A stretch of DNA of 64,000 nt from Microbacterium sp. SA39 (lineage in GTDB: Bacteria > Actinomycetota > Actinomycetes > Actinomycetales > Microbacteriaceae). The translations under genes and the position numbers were made by a program. The DNA lies in contig NZ_JXRU01000032.1 in assembly GCF_000967865.1 (NCBI RefSeq), forward strand, positions 167,297 to 231,296. Reading direction: 5' to 3'. The first letter of the stretch is position 1, and every line of letters starts with the position of its first letter. The notes under the pieces were generated by a model. It did no database searches, was not told where the DNA came from, and saw nothing but the letters and a program-made list of their open reading frames with translations. This document shows, piece by piece, positions 8,431 to 16,696 of the stretch.

Positions 8431-9434
8431 ACCGCACCGTGCGCAGCGTCGCCACCTCGCTCGCCGTCGGCTTCGCCATGTACTTCGTCGCGCGCGGGGT
8501 GTGGTGGATCGAACAGCCGACCGCCCCGCTGCTGATGGTGCTCGCCATCGGGCTGTTCCTCGTGGTGGTGAACCTCGCCATCCTGGTGGACTCCGCCTCG
8601 GTGCGGATGCCGGTGTGGGCAGCCGTACCCGGAGTGGTCATGAGCGCGCTGATCCCCTCGCTCGTCACGTTGTCGCTCGACCCGGCCGACCGCACCGAGC
8701 CGTTCGCCACCTGGTACATCGGAGGATTGGGACTGCTCGGCGTCGTGTGCGTCGTCCGCCGTCGTCCGGTGTTCGGCTGGCTCACTCTGGCTCTGCTCGT
8801 CGTGACGGCGGCGGCGTATCTCGGCCTGGGGGTCGCCCTGAATCTCGGGCTCGTCGGATCGATCATGTGGGTCCTGATCGCCCAGCTGCTCGTGATGTTC
8901 TGGGATCGCGCCGTCCGAGACACCGAGCGACTCGCCGAGATACAGCAGGCGGTCTCCGCCTGGCATGCCACCCAACTCGTCCGCCAGCGCGAACGACGGC
9001 TGCGCACGCAGTTCGCGCTGGCCGTGGCAGGGCCCGTGCTGAGCCGTGTCGTCGCCTCTCGCGGAGCCCTGGACGAGCAGGAGCAATTGGAAGCACGTCT
9101 GGCCGAGGGGCGGCTCCGTGACGAGCTCCGCGGCGCGGAACTGCTCAACGACGCCGTGCGGGACGCGATCGAAGCCGCGCGGCGACGAGGTGTCGTCGTC
9201 ACCGTGTTCGATGAGGGCGGACTCGACGGGATCGACGAAGAGCGCCGCGTCGAGATCAGGGACGAGCTTGCCGTCACGCTCGCGAACGCGGAGGCGGGGC
9301 GCATCATCATCCGCTCGGCCAAGGACCCGCGCGTCGCCGTCACTGTCGTCGGTCGGGCCGGAGCCCGCTCGTCAGGCGACGATGACTCGGTCGAACTCTG
9401 GCACGAGATCCTGCGCGACGTCGCGTCGGTCTGA
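8427..9434 (+). CDS. Membrane protein with degenerate histidine-kinase-like C-terminus (third gene of two-component operon)
   Basis: The 335-residue protein has about five to six transmembrane segments in residues 5-165, then a soluble helical stretch (RQRERRLRTQFALAVAGPVL) and a C-terminal alpha/beta domain ending VELWHEILRDVASV. The layout mirrors the kinase next door: membrane part, helical linker, ATPase-like fold. However, I see no histidine box, N-box or glycine-rich G-box. The ATG overlaps the kinase stop (ATGA), so it is made with the kinase and may regulate it or form a heteromeric sensor. This is inference; I know no named family for it. Confidence 0.75.
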   Translation: MNRTVRSVATSLAVGFAMYFVARGVWWIEQPTAPLLMVLAIGLFLVVVNLAILVDSASVRMPVWAAVPGVVMSALIPSLVTLSLDPADRTEPFATWYIGGLGLLGVVCVVRRRPVFGWLTLALLVVTAAAYLGLGVALNLGLVGSIMWVLIAQLLVMFWDRAVRDTERLAEIQQAVSAWHATQLVRQRERRLRTQFALAVAGPVLSRVVASRGALDEQEQLEARLAEGRLRDELRGAELLNDAVRDAIEAARRRGVVVTVFDEGGLDGIDEERRVEIRDELAVTLANAEAGRIIIRSAKDPRVAVTVVGRAGARSSGDDDSVELWHEILRDVASV

Positions 9435-9442
9435 CGAGAGTA

Positions 9443-9478
9443 GGCGAGGGGCGGCGGCGATGCCGCCTGCCCCTCGCC
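9443..9478 (+). terminator. Intrinsic terminator hairpin after the two-component operon
   Basis: GGCGAGGGGC (9443-9452) pairs with GCCCCTCGCC (9469-9478). An inner GGCGG/CCGCC helix follows after a one-base bulge, leaving a 5-base loop. It begins nine bases after the stop codon. There is no strong T-run, as is usual in high-GC genomes. Confidence 0.7.
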
Positions 9479-9634
9479 GTGCGGACAGTTACCCGAAAAC
9501 CGTCCGCGAGTGGCCGATCAGCGTCTGTCTACCCTGGGACAGAGAGACCAGCCGAACGCGAAGCGTCTCCCTCAGTCTGGCGGGTCGTCAACAGCTTGTC
9601 TGTAGGTATTTTGGGGGACACGATTCCGACGCCG

Positions 9635-10885
9635 ATGCGAGATCATTGGACGATGGGAATGCGTCGCGGAACCAATCTCCCGCGGATGGGTGACTTCAAC
9701 CAGTCCGTGATCCTGGAGGCCATCCGGCGCTCCGGCGAAGGACTGAGCAGGATCGAACTCGTCGAGGCGACCGGGCTGTCCGCCCAGACCGTCACGAACA
9801 TCACGCGTCGGCTCCTTGACGACGGATTCATCCGTGAGGCCGGACGCACCATCAACGGGCCCGGGAAACCGCGGGTCACACTGCGACTCGTGCCGGAGAG
9901 CGGGTTCTCCGTCGGGGTCCACCTCGACCCGGCGGTCATGACCTTCGTGCTCCTCGACCTGGCGGGAAGGGTGGTGCGGCGGGTCGGGGTGCGCACGCCG
10001 AAGACCGACCCTCGCCAGATCATCGAGGCCATGGCCAGCACGATCGAGACGCTGATCGCCGGTTCGGGTGTCGACCGCGAGCGCATCGCCGGCATCGGTG
10101 TGGCCGCGCCGGGGCCGCTCGATCCGGACAAGGGCACGGTGATCGACCCGCCGAAGCTGATCGGGTGGCACCGCGTGCCGCTGCGCGCGGTCCTGGCGGA
10201 GGCGACGGGCCTCCCGGTGACCCTGGAGAAGGACACGACGGCCGCAGCCGTCGGAGAGCTGTGGACCCGCCACGGTTCCTCCGACGAATCTTTCGTCTTC
10301 GTCTACCTCGGCACGGGCATCGGCGCGGCTCTGGCCAGAGATGGTGACGTGGTGCGCGGCAGCACCAGGAATCTCGGCGAGATCGGGCACATCGTGGTCG
10401 ATCCCGAGGGTCCGCCCTGCCTGTGCGGGTCGCGCGGATGCGTCGAGGTCATGTGCACGCCGCAGGCTATCGTCGAGCGGGCGGAACGCGCCGGCGTGCT
10501 CCCGGACGACCGGGAGGCGAATGACGTCGAGGCGGTCGAGGCGCGATTCACCGAGCTGTGCGAGCGGGCCGCAGCGGGCGACGACCGGGCGGCGCATGTA
10601 CTTCGGCAGTCGGCGGGCGATTTCGCCGCGCTCACCGCCGTGCTGACCAACATGCTCGACGTGGATCGCGTCGTCTTCGGTGGCCCGTTCTGGGCTCGTC
10701 TGGCAGCTGTCTTCCTGGACGAGATCCCCGGACGTCTCGATCGGCTGAGCGCCACGCGGGCAGTGCACTCGCTGCCTGTCGCAGGCAGCGTCGTCGGTGT
10801 CGACGTCGGGGCGGTCGGAGCCGCCTGCGTCGTGCTGGACTCCGCGCTGACGCCGCGGACGACCGATCTGCTGCTGGAGGACTGA
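9635..10885 (+). CDS. ROK-family transcriptional regulator (or sugar kinase-like repressor)
   Basis: The protein of about 416 residues has an N-terminal winged helix-turn-helix (LSRIELVEATGLSAQTVTNI, then TRRLLDDGFIREAG) fused to a ROK domain. The ROK part shows GIGVAAPGPLD, YLGTGIGAAL, NLGEIGHIVVDPEG and the zinc-binding CLCGSRGC. This is the XylR/NagC type of sugar-responsive repressor. The ATG at 9635 is chosen because homologues begin shortly before GDFNQSVILEAI; an ATG at 9653 is also possible. No sugar transporter adjoins, so the operon controlled is not evident. The 200 bases upstream hold a terminator and a short GCGGAC/GTCCGC inverted repeat (9481-9507). Confidence 0.85.
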   Translation: MRDHWTMGMRRGTNLPRMGDFNQSVILEAIRRSGEGLSRIELVEATGLSAQTVTNITRRLLDDGFIREAGRTINGPGKPRVTLRLVPESGFSVGVHLDPAVMTFVLLDLAGRVVRRVGVRTPKTDPRQIIEAMASTIETLIAGSGVDRERIAGIGVAAPGPLDPDKGTVIDPPKLIGWHRVPLRAVLAEATGLPVTLEKDTTAAAVGELWTRHGSSDESFVFVYLGTGIGAALARDGDVVRGSTRNLGEIGHIVVDPEGPPCLCGSRGCVEVMCTPQAIVERAERAGVLPDDREANDVEAVEARFTELCERAAAGDDRAAHVLRQSAGDFAALTAVLTNMLDVDRVVFGGPFWARLAAVFLDEIPGRLDRLSATRAVHSLPVAGSVVGVDVGAVGAACVVLDSALTPRTTDLLLED

Positions 10886-10892
10886 CTCCGGC

Positions 10893-11135
10893 TCAGCCGG
10901 AGAACCGTCCCCACGGGATGTCGCGGCGCAGGGGTGCGCGCAGCGGGCGCTGCGTGCGGGTCCAGGCCGATGCGTGCGGCTCGACGGCGACGGCATCCGC
11001 CGCCTCCGTGGCATAGGCATCGCTGATCACCGCGATGAGGGCGGCGAGCTCCTCCTCGCTCGCGGCGCCACGTGTGATCTCGAGCGCGGTCGGGAGTTCG
11101 TCCGGCGTCTCGGGGAAAGCGGTGCTCTCGGTCAC
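10893..11135 (-). CDS. accE: Acyl-CoA carboxylase epsilon subunit
   Basis: This 80-residue protein resembles the small actinobacterial carboxylase epsilon subunits. It has a helical part ([20 protein letters not shown]) and the typical C-terminal tail [20 protein letters not shown] then GRFSG. Such subunits stabilise the alpha-beta acyl-CoA carboxylase complex and tune its activity. The GTG start overlaps the accD stop (GTGA), which confirms pairing with that beta subunit. Confidence 0.88.
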   Translation of the reverse strand: MTESTAFPETPDELPTALEITRGAASEEELAALIAVISDAYATEAADAVAVEPHASAWTRTQRPLRAPLRRDIPWGRFSG

Positions 11136-12721
11136 AGCGGGATGTTCCCGTGCTTCTTCGGCGGCAGATCCGCGCGCTTGCCGCGCAGCGCCCGCAGCGC
11201 CTTGGCGATCGACACGCGGGTGTTGGCAGGCTCGATGATGCCGTCGAGCTCACCGCGTTCGGCGGCGAGGAAGGGGGAGGCGACGTCGTAGGTGTATTCG
11301 TTGGCGAGGCGTGTACGGACGGCGGCGACGTCCTCACCGGCCTCCTCGGCCTTCTTGATCTCGCCGCGGTAGAGGATGTTGACTGCGCCCTGGCCGCCCA
11401 TGACGGCGATCTCGGCCGTCGGCCATGCGAGGTTCACGTCGGCGCCGAGCTGCTTGGAGCCCATCACGATGTACGCGCCGCCGTACGCCTTGCGGAGGAT
11501 GACCGTGACCAGCGGCACCGTCGCCTCGGCGTAGGCATAGAGCAGCTTGGCGCCGCGCCGGATGACGCCCTCCCATTCCTGATCGGTGCCCGGCAGGTAC
11601 CCGGGCACATCGACCAGCGTCACGATCGGGATCGAGAAGGCGTCGCAGAACCGCACGAACCGGCTGGCCTTCTCGCCGGCCTGGATGTTCAGGGTTCCGG
11701 CCATCTGCGAGGGCTGGTTCGCGATGATGCCGACGGTGCGACCTTCGACGCGACCGAAGCCGATGACGATGTTCGGTGCGAACAGCGGCTGGACCTCGAG
11801 GAAGTCGCCCTGATCGACGACATGCTCGATCACGGTCTTGATGTCGTACGGCTGGTTGGCGGAGTCCGGGACGATCGTGTTCAGCGTGCGATCGGCATCC
11901 GTCGTCTCGAACTCGAACGTCGTCTCGTACGACGGCAGCTCGGACATGTTGTTGTCGGGGAGGAAGCCGAGGAGAGTGCGCGCGTAGTCGATCGCGTCAT
12001 CCTCGTCATCCGCGAGGTAGTGCGCGACACCCGAGCGGGTGTTGTGCGTGTACGCGCCGCCGAGCTCTTCCATGCCGACGTCCTCGCCGGTCACGGTCTT
12101 GATCACGTCGGGGCCGGTGACGAACATCTGGCTGGTCTTGTCGACCATGATGACGAAGTCCGTCAGCGCGGGGGAGTAGACCGCGCCTCCGGCGGCCGGG
12201 CCCATGATGATGGAGATCTGCGGGATCACGCCGGAGGCGCGCGTGTTCAGCCGGAAGATCTCGCCGTACTTGCCGAGGGCGACGACGCCCTCCTGGATGC
12301 GTGCGCCGCCGGAGTCGAGGATGCCGATGCACGGCATCCCTCCCGCGAGGGCGAATTCCATGATCTTGATGATCTTCTCGCCGGCGACCTCGCCGAGAGA
12401 TCCGCCGAAGGTCGAGAAGTCCTGCGAGTAGACGGCGACGGTGCGGCCGTGGATCGTGCCGACGCCCGTGACGACCGAGTCGCCGTACGGACGGGAGCGG
12501 TCCATGCCGAAAGCGGTCGTGCGGTGGCGCACGTACTCGTCGAACTCGACGAAGCTTCCGGGGTCGACGAGCAGTTCGATGCGCTCGCGGGCGGTCATCT
12601 TGCCCTTGGCGTGCTGCTTCTCCTTCGCCTTGGCCTCGGCGTCGATGACGGCCTCGGTGTAGCGAGCGCGCAGGTCCGCGATCTTGCCGGCGGTGGTAAA
12701 GAGGTCGGGCTTGTCCGTCAC
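11132..12721 (-). CDS. accD: Acyl-CoA (acetyl/propionyl-CoA) carboxylase beta subunit, carboxyltransferase
   Basis: This 529-residue AccD5/PccB-type carboxyltransferase moves CO2 from carboxybiotin to acetyl- or propionyl-CoA. Motifs visible are [16 protein letters not shown] at residues 40-60, [20 protein letters not shown], the oxyanion-hole segment [41 protein letters not shown], and the C-terminal [18 protein letters not shown]. Acetyl versus propionyl preference rests on one residue of the acyl pocket and is not called here. The GTG start fits the conserved N-terminus and has TAGGGT seven bases upstream (12729-12734, minus strand). The epsilon subunit gene follows with a 4-base overlap. 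Confidence 0.94.
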   Translation of the reverse strand: MTDKPDLFTTAGKIADLRARYTEAVIDAEAKAKEKQHAKGKMTARERIELLVDPGSFVEFDEYVRHRTTAFGMDRSRPYGDSVVTGVGTIHGRTVAVYSQDFSTFGGSLGEVAGEKIIKIMEFALAGGMPCIGILDSGGARIQEGVVALGKYGEIFRLNTRASGVIPQISIIMGPAAGGAVYSPALTDFVIMVDKTSQMFVTGPDVIKTVTGEDVGMEELGGAYTHNTRSGVAHYLADDEDDAIDYARTLLGFLPDNNMSELPSYETTFEFETTDADRTLNTIVPDSANQPYDIKTVIEHVVDQGDFLEVQPLFAPNIVIGFGRVEGRTVGIIANQPSQMAGTLNIQAGEKASRFVRFCDAFSIPIVTLVDVPGYLPGTDQEWEGVIRRGAKLLYAYAEATVPLVTVILRKAYGGAYIVMGSKQLGADVNLAWPTAEIAVMGGQGAVNILYRGEIKKAEEAGEDVAAVRTRLANEYTYDVASPFLAAERGELDGIIEPANTRVSIAKALRALRGKRADLPPKKHGNIPL

Positions 12722-12802
12722 GGATTCAACCCTAGCGTCGGGTCGGTGCTGTCCGTTGGATGCTCGGCACAACGGAGCCGCCGATCCTTTGGCGATCTCC
12801 GG

Positions 12803-13801
12803 TCAGTGCTCCCGATCGATCGATGAATCGAGGCCGGACAGGTCATGGCCGCCGTGGGCCCCGCCGGTGCCCTCCTCGAGCTCCGCGGTGTCCTTGCGGT
12901 GTCCCCGCCGGGTCGCGAGTTCACCGACCTTGTGTCCGGCCCAGCCGACGCCGCGCGCGGCCGTGCCCGCGGCGCCGGCGACGGCGCTCCCGGCGAATCG
13001 CGCGCCGCGCAGCACGCGCAGCTCCATCTTCTCTGCACCCTGCACCGGCTCGAGTTCGAGCGGCAGGTCGACGGGCGCGGCGCCGAAGGCCTTGTGCGAT
13101 GTCGTGAGCACGCGTCGGCCGAGGATGTGATTGCCGGCGCCGCCGATCGCGGCGCCGATGCCGAACGGGAGCGCCTTCCCGATCATCGAGGCGCCGCCCT
13201 TCGCGGCGAACTGCTTCACGAACATGCTCTTGAGCCGATCGACCAACGGGCCGACGGCGGCGCGGGGGAGCGACTTGGTGACCAGCTCGCCCCAGTAGGA
13301 CGATCGGTTTCCGCCCCGGCCGGCGACCTGGCCCGCGAGCTGTCCGACGAGGTCGACGCCTTCCTTGCCGAGCATCAGAGTCATCACGAGAGCCCGCGCG
13401 CGTTCGGGATTCGAGATCGCGATGCCGTGCACCTCGGCCACGGACTGTGCGAACAGCGCGGTCGACTCGACGAAGCCGACGGTTTCGACGCCCGACAGCG
13501 CGAGCGTGACGCCCGTGCCGATGCCCGGTACGACCGCGGTCGCTCCTACCGCTGCGCCGCCGGTGGTGACCGCGGCCAGGTACCGCCGCTCGAGGATGTG
13601 GATGATCTCCGCCGGGGTGGCCTGCGGGTTGCGCAGACGGATGCTGCGGATATGGGCGAGGACGAGGGGCCGTTGGATGGAGAGCACGCGGTCGAGTCCG
13701 CGCACCATCATCGGGTGCTCCGGCGACCCCACCGGAGGCACCGTCTTGTCCCATGGAGAGTCGTCCGGCAGGGAATGGATCTTATGCACCTTGGGAGCCA
13801 T
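12803..13801 (-). CDS. EcsC-like membrane-associated protein
   Basis: This 332-residue protein of uncertain function has glycine/alanine-rich amphipathic segments (GGAAVGATAVVPGIGTGVTL and KALPFGIGAAIGGAGNHILG) and a VHGIAISNPERARALVM motif. These resemble the EcsC family, whose B. subtilis founder is encoded with an ABC transporter but has no known activity. The C-terminus is charged and probably disordered (GHRKDTAELEEGTGGAHGGH). TAAGAT six bases before the ATG suggests leaderless transcription. It stands alone between accD and the nucleotidyltransferase gene. Confidence 0.6.
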   Translation of the reverse strand: MAPKVHKIHSLPDDSPWDKTVPPVGSPEHPMMVRGLDRVLSIQRPLVLAHIRSIRLRNPQATPAEIIHILERRYLAAVTTGGAAVGATAVVPGIGTGVTLALSGVETVGFVESTALFAQSVAEVHGIAISNPERARALVMTLMLGKEGVDLVGQLAGQVAGRGGNRSSYWGELVTKSLPRAAVGPLVDRLKSMFVKQFAAKGGASMIGKALPFGIGAAIGGAGNHILGRRVLTTSHKAFGAAPVDLPLELEPVQGAEKMELRVLRGARFAGSAVAGAAGTAARGVGWAGHKVGELATRRGHRKDTAELEEGTGGAHGGHDLSGLDSSIDREH

Positions 13802-13881
13802 GGCCCGATCTTACGAAGTAAGTCCGCGAAAACGCCGAACGCCCGGACCCTCGAGAGGCGCCGGGCGTTCGGGATGTGCGA

Positions 13882-14574
13882 TCAGACGAACAGGTTCGCC
13901 CGCTCGAGGTCTTCCGCGAAGTCGACCTCGACCGCGTAGAGGTCGGAGACATCCATCGGCTCGAGCAGTAGACCGTCTTCGGCGATCGCGAGTTCGAGGC
14001 CGCGCTCGAAGTAGTCCTGGTCCTCGACGCGCTGCAGCTGGCGCATGAACGCCTTCTTGTTCGCCGAGGAGATGTAGTTGATGCCGACGGCCTCGCCCAG
14101 CCCGCCCTTGACGGTCTTGGAAAGCTGGTCGATGAAGCCCTCCGCCGTGACGGTGTACTTCACCTCTTCGTCGCTGACCTTCGAAGTGTTGACCGTGACG
14201 AACGACTGGTCGCGTTCGATGTACGCGGCCGCACGACCGAGGATCATCGGGTCGAAGACGACGTCTCCGTTCATCCACAGCACGCCGCTTCTGCCGGTGG
14301 CGGCGAGGGCGCGGAGGAGGCTCTTCGAGGTGTTCGTCTCGTCGTAGCGCTCGTTGTGCACGTAGTTGACTGCGGGGAACGCTTCGATGATGGTTTCGGC
14401 GCGATAGCCGACGACCGCGGTGATTCGCGCATCGGAGCCGAAGGCGGCGCGAATGTTGTCGTGCTGCTGGCGCATGATCGTGCGGCCGTCGCTCAGCTCG
14501 GTCAGCGGCTTCGGCAGCGCGCGGCCGAGGCGTGAGCCCATGCCTGCGGCGAGAATGACGGTTTGAAGAGTCAC
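13882..14574 (-). CDS. Sugar/choline-phosphate nucleotidyltransferase family protein (LicC-like)
   Basis: The 230-residue single-domain protein has the nucleotidyltransferase signature VILAAGMGSRLGRALPKPL, the metal-site VLWMNGDVVFDP, and YDETNTSKSLLRAL, typical of phosphocholine cytidylyltransferase-like proteins. It should activate a phosphorylated small molecule with an NTP for transfer to a cell-surface polymer; the exact substrate cannot be read. The start is a GTG with a good ribosome-binding site (TAGGAG about ten bases upstream), so unlike many neighbours it has a leader. It is divergent from the ABC exporter across 250 bases. Confidence 0.75.
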   Translation of the reverse strand: MTLQTVILAAGMGSRLGRALPKPLTELSDGRTIMRQQHDNIRAAFGSDARITAVVGYRAETIIEAFPAVNYVHNERYDETNTSKSLLRALAATGRSGVLWMNGDVVFDPMILGRAAAYIERDQSFVTVNTSKVSDEEVKYTVTAEGFIDQLSKTVKGGLGEAVGINYISSANKKAFMRQLQRVEDQDYFERGLELAIAEDGLLLEPMDVSDLYAVEVDFAEDLERANLFV

Positions 14575-14602
14575 GAGTGCTCCTAAGGGAAGTTGTGTTC
14601 AC

Positions 14603-14618
14603 GATCGGTTCACCGATC
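14603..14618. promoter_or_regulatory. Operator-like palindrome upstream of the nucleotidyltransferase gene
   Basis: GATCGGT-TC-ACCGATC is a perfect 7+2+7 inverted repeat about 30 bases upstream of the nucleotidyltransferase start. It lies in the 250-base divergent intergenic region, where a repressor could act. The protein that binds it is unknown. Nothing else gene-like is visible in this gap. Confidence 0.4.
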
Positions 14619-14824
14619 AGACACCTCATCGTGCCGCGTTCATGGTACCGATTCCGCCTGGGAAGGCTGGGGGATCGATGGCCCCGTTGTCATTTCGTGA
14701 CCGACTACACACTCAACACTCAGGGTAGACGATGGAGCGGACGGTGCGCGGAATCTGCGCGATCCGAGCGCGGATTGTTGCGTGACACCCTCGGCGAGGG
14801 GCAAGCCATTGATACCGTAGGACG

Positions 14825-16696
14825 GTGACTGCTTCCCCTGACGACCGCACCGACCAGGTGGACGACTTCGAGACCCCGCCCCAGACGGCGCTCCCCGGCG
14901 GAGCGCCGGCAGCGAAGCAGAGTTCTGCGGGGCGTCCCACGACCAAGAAGACGCCGACGAAGCGCGCTCCCGCTGCGAAGAAGCCGGCACGTCGCACGCC
15001 CGCCAAAGCGTCCGCGGAGACTGCGGCTCCCGCCGGAGAGATCGTCATCGAGCCTGTTGTGAAGATGGTGATCGATGCCCCCGCATCGGTAGCCTCGGGG
15101 AACTCGGCCCGGACCGCGGCGGCACGCAACGCGGCGACGAAGAACAGTGCCGCCCGCGCCGCAGCGGCGAAGTCCGCCAAGCCGGCCACCTCGGCGGCCC
15201 GTGCGGCCGCCGCGAGGGCAGCCGCGTCGAGCTCTTCGACAGCAGCGTCTGCCAAGAGCTCAGCCGCGAACACGACCGCCGGAAAGGCCGCGGCCGGGAG
15301 GACGGCGACTGCCCGGACTGCGGCGGCGAAGTCTGCGGCGGAGAAGTCCGCTGCCGCCAAGAGCACGGCACGCACCGCGTCGGCGCGCTCGACCTCTGCC
15401 AAGACGGCCGCGGCCCGTGCAGCGGCCACGAAGGCGGCAGCGGCCAAGGCGGCAGCCGCAGAGGAGCTCGCGGCCGAGAAGCTGGCCGCCGAGGCGGCCG
15501 CCGCGGCGGAGTCTCGGCCAGCTGACTCGACCACGGTCGACCAGCAGGTTGCCCCGGAGCAGAGCATCGCCGAGACCGCAGTCGCAGAGGTCGTCGTCGT
15601 GGAACCCGCTGCCGCGGAACCTGTCGTCGAGGAACCTGTCGTCGAGGAATCTGTCGCGGCGGAACCTGTCGTCGAGGAACCTGTCGTCGAGGAATCTGTC
15701 GCGGCGGAATCGGTGAACGACGAAGCGGTCGTGGGCGAGACCGTGGACGAGGGCGCGGTCGTCGAGGAACCTGTCGTCGAGGAACCTGTTGTCCCGACGC
15801 CGGTGGCCGAGGAGCACGCGGCGGACGGTGTGACGCCCGAGGAAGCTGTCGCGGACACGCGAGGCGTGGCCGTACCGGAGACGGACTCCGGCGACGCGGC
15901 ATCCGGTGCGTCCTCCGAGCGCGACGGCATCGGCGCGACCGAGGCCATCAGCATCCGTGGGCTCGTCAAGCAGTTCGGCGACAATCGCGCCGTCGACGGC
16001 ATCGATCTCACCGTGCCTGCCGGGTCGTTCTACGGAATCGTCGGTCCGAACGGCGCCGGTAAGACCACGACGCTCTCGATCGTCGCAGGTCTCCTGCGGC
16101 CGGATGAGGGCAGCGTCGTGATCTGCGGCATCGACCAGGCCAGGCAGCCGCTCGCTGCGAAGCGGGTGATGGGAGTGCTGCCCGACCGGCTGCGCACCTT
16201 CGACCGCCTCACCGGCAGGCAGCTCCTGTACTACTACGGCCTGCTGCGGGGTCTGGGAGCCGACGTCATCGAGAAGCGCGCGGCAGATCTCGCTCGGGCC
16301 TTCGATCTCGGCGACGCACTCAGCCGCGTCGTCTCGGACTACTCCGCCGGTATGACGAAGAAGATCATGCTCGCCGGGGCGATGATCCACTCACCGCGCG
16401 TCCTCGTGCTCGACGAGCCGTTCGAATCGGTGGACCCGGTCTCCTCGGCCGTGATCCTCGACATCCTCCGCGCCTACGTCTCGCACGGCGGTACGGTGAT
16501 CCTCTCCAGCCACGGCATGGATCTCGTCGAGCGGGTCTGCTCGCGCGTCGCGATCATCGTCGGCGGCGAAGTGCTCGCGGAAGGCACGATCGACGAGGTG
16601 CGCGCCGGGCAGACGCTGGAAGCGCGATTCGTCGAGCTCGCCGGATCCAGCGGAGAGGTGGAGGGGCTCGAGTGGCTGCACACGTTCTCCGACTGA
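14825..16696 (+). CDS. ABC transporter ATP-binding protein with long low-complexity N-terminal extension
   Basis: Residues from about 375 form a complete ABC ATPase: Walker A GPNGAGKTT near residue 408, a non-canonical signature YSAGMTKK near 505 and Walker B VLVLDEP near 528. It would power the adjacent permease in the membrane. The first 370 residues are unlike any transporter: residues 25-70 and 95-225 are Lys/Ala/Arg-rich like histone H1 tails, and residues 240-330 are Glu/Val/Pro-rich with an EPVVEEPVVEESVAA repeat. The GTG start has TACCGT six bases upstream, and reading is open and GC-typical throughout, so the extension is probably genuinely translated. Starts nearer the ATPase cannot be excluded. 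Confidence 0.8.
   Translation: MTASPDDRTDQVDDFETPPQTALPGGAPAAKQSSAGRPTTKKTPTKRAPAAKKPARRTPAKASAETAAPAGEIVIEPVVKMVIDAPASVASGNSARTAAARNAATKNSAARAAAAKSAKPATSAARAAAARAAASSSSTAASAKSSAANTTAGKAAAGRTATARTAAAKSAAEKSAAAKSTARTASARSTSAKTAAARAAATKAAAAKAAAAEELAAEKLAAEAAAAAESRPADSTTVDQQVAPEQSIAETAVAEVVVVEPAAAEPVVEEPVVEESVAAEPVVEEPVVEESVAAESVNDEAVVGETVDEGAVVEEPVVEEPVVPTPVAEEHAADGVTPEEAVADTRGVAVPETDSGDAASGASSERDGIGATEAISIRGLVKQFGDNRAVDGIDLTVPAGSFYGIVGPNGAGKTTTLSIVAGLLRPDEGSVVICGIDQARQPLAAKRVMGVLPDRLRTFDRLTGRQLLYYYGLLRGLGADVIEKRAADLARAFDLGDALSRVVSDYSAGMTKKIMLAGAMIHSPRVLVLDEPFESVDPVSSAVILDILRAYVSHGGTVILSSHGMDLVERVCSRVAIIVGGEVLAEGTIDEVRAGQTLEARFVELAGSSGEVEGLEWLHTFSD
15616..15705 (+). repeat. Two perfect 45-bp tandem copies inside the ABC ATPase gene
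   Basis: Units 15616-15660 and 15661-15705 are identical and each encodes EPVVEEPVVEESVAA. Within each unit a shorter 15-base GGAACCTGTCGTCGA repeat recurs, and degenerate copies continue to about 15790. A perfect match implies recent duplication or ongoing length change. Confidence 0.92.

Noticed and set aside
15600..15800. CRISPR-like array in the repeat region
   Set aside because: The repeats are directly adjacent, in frame and coding, with no unique spacers. No CRISPR array was seen anywhere in the window.
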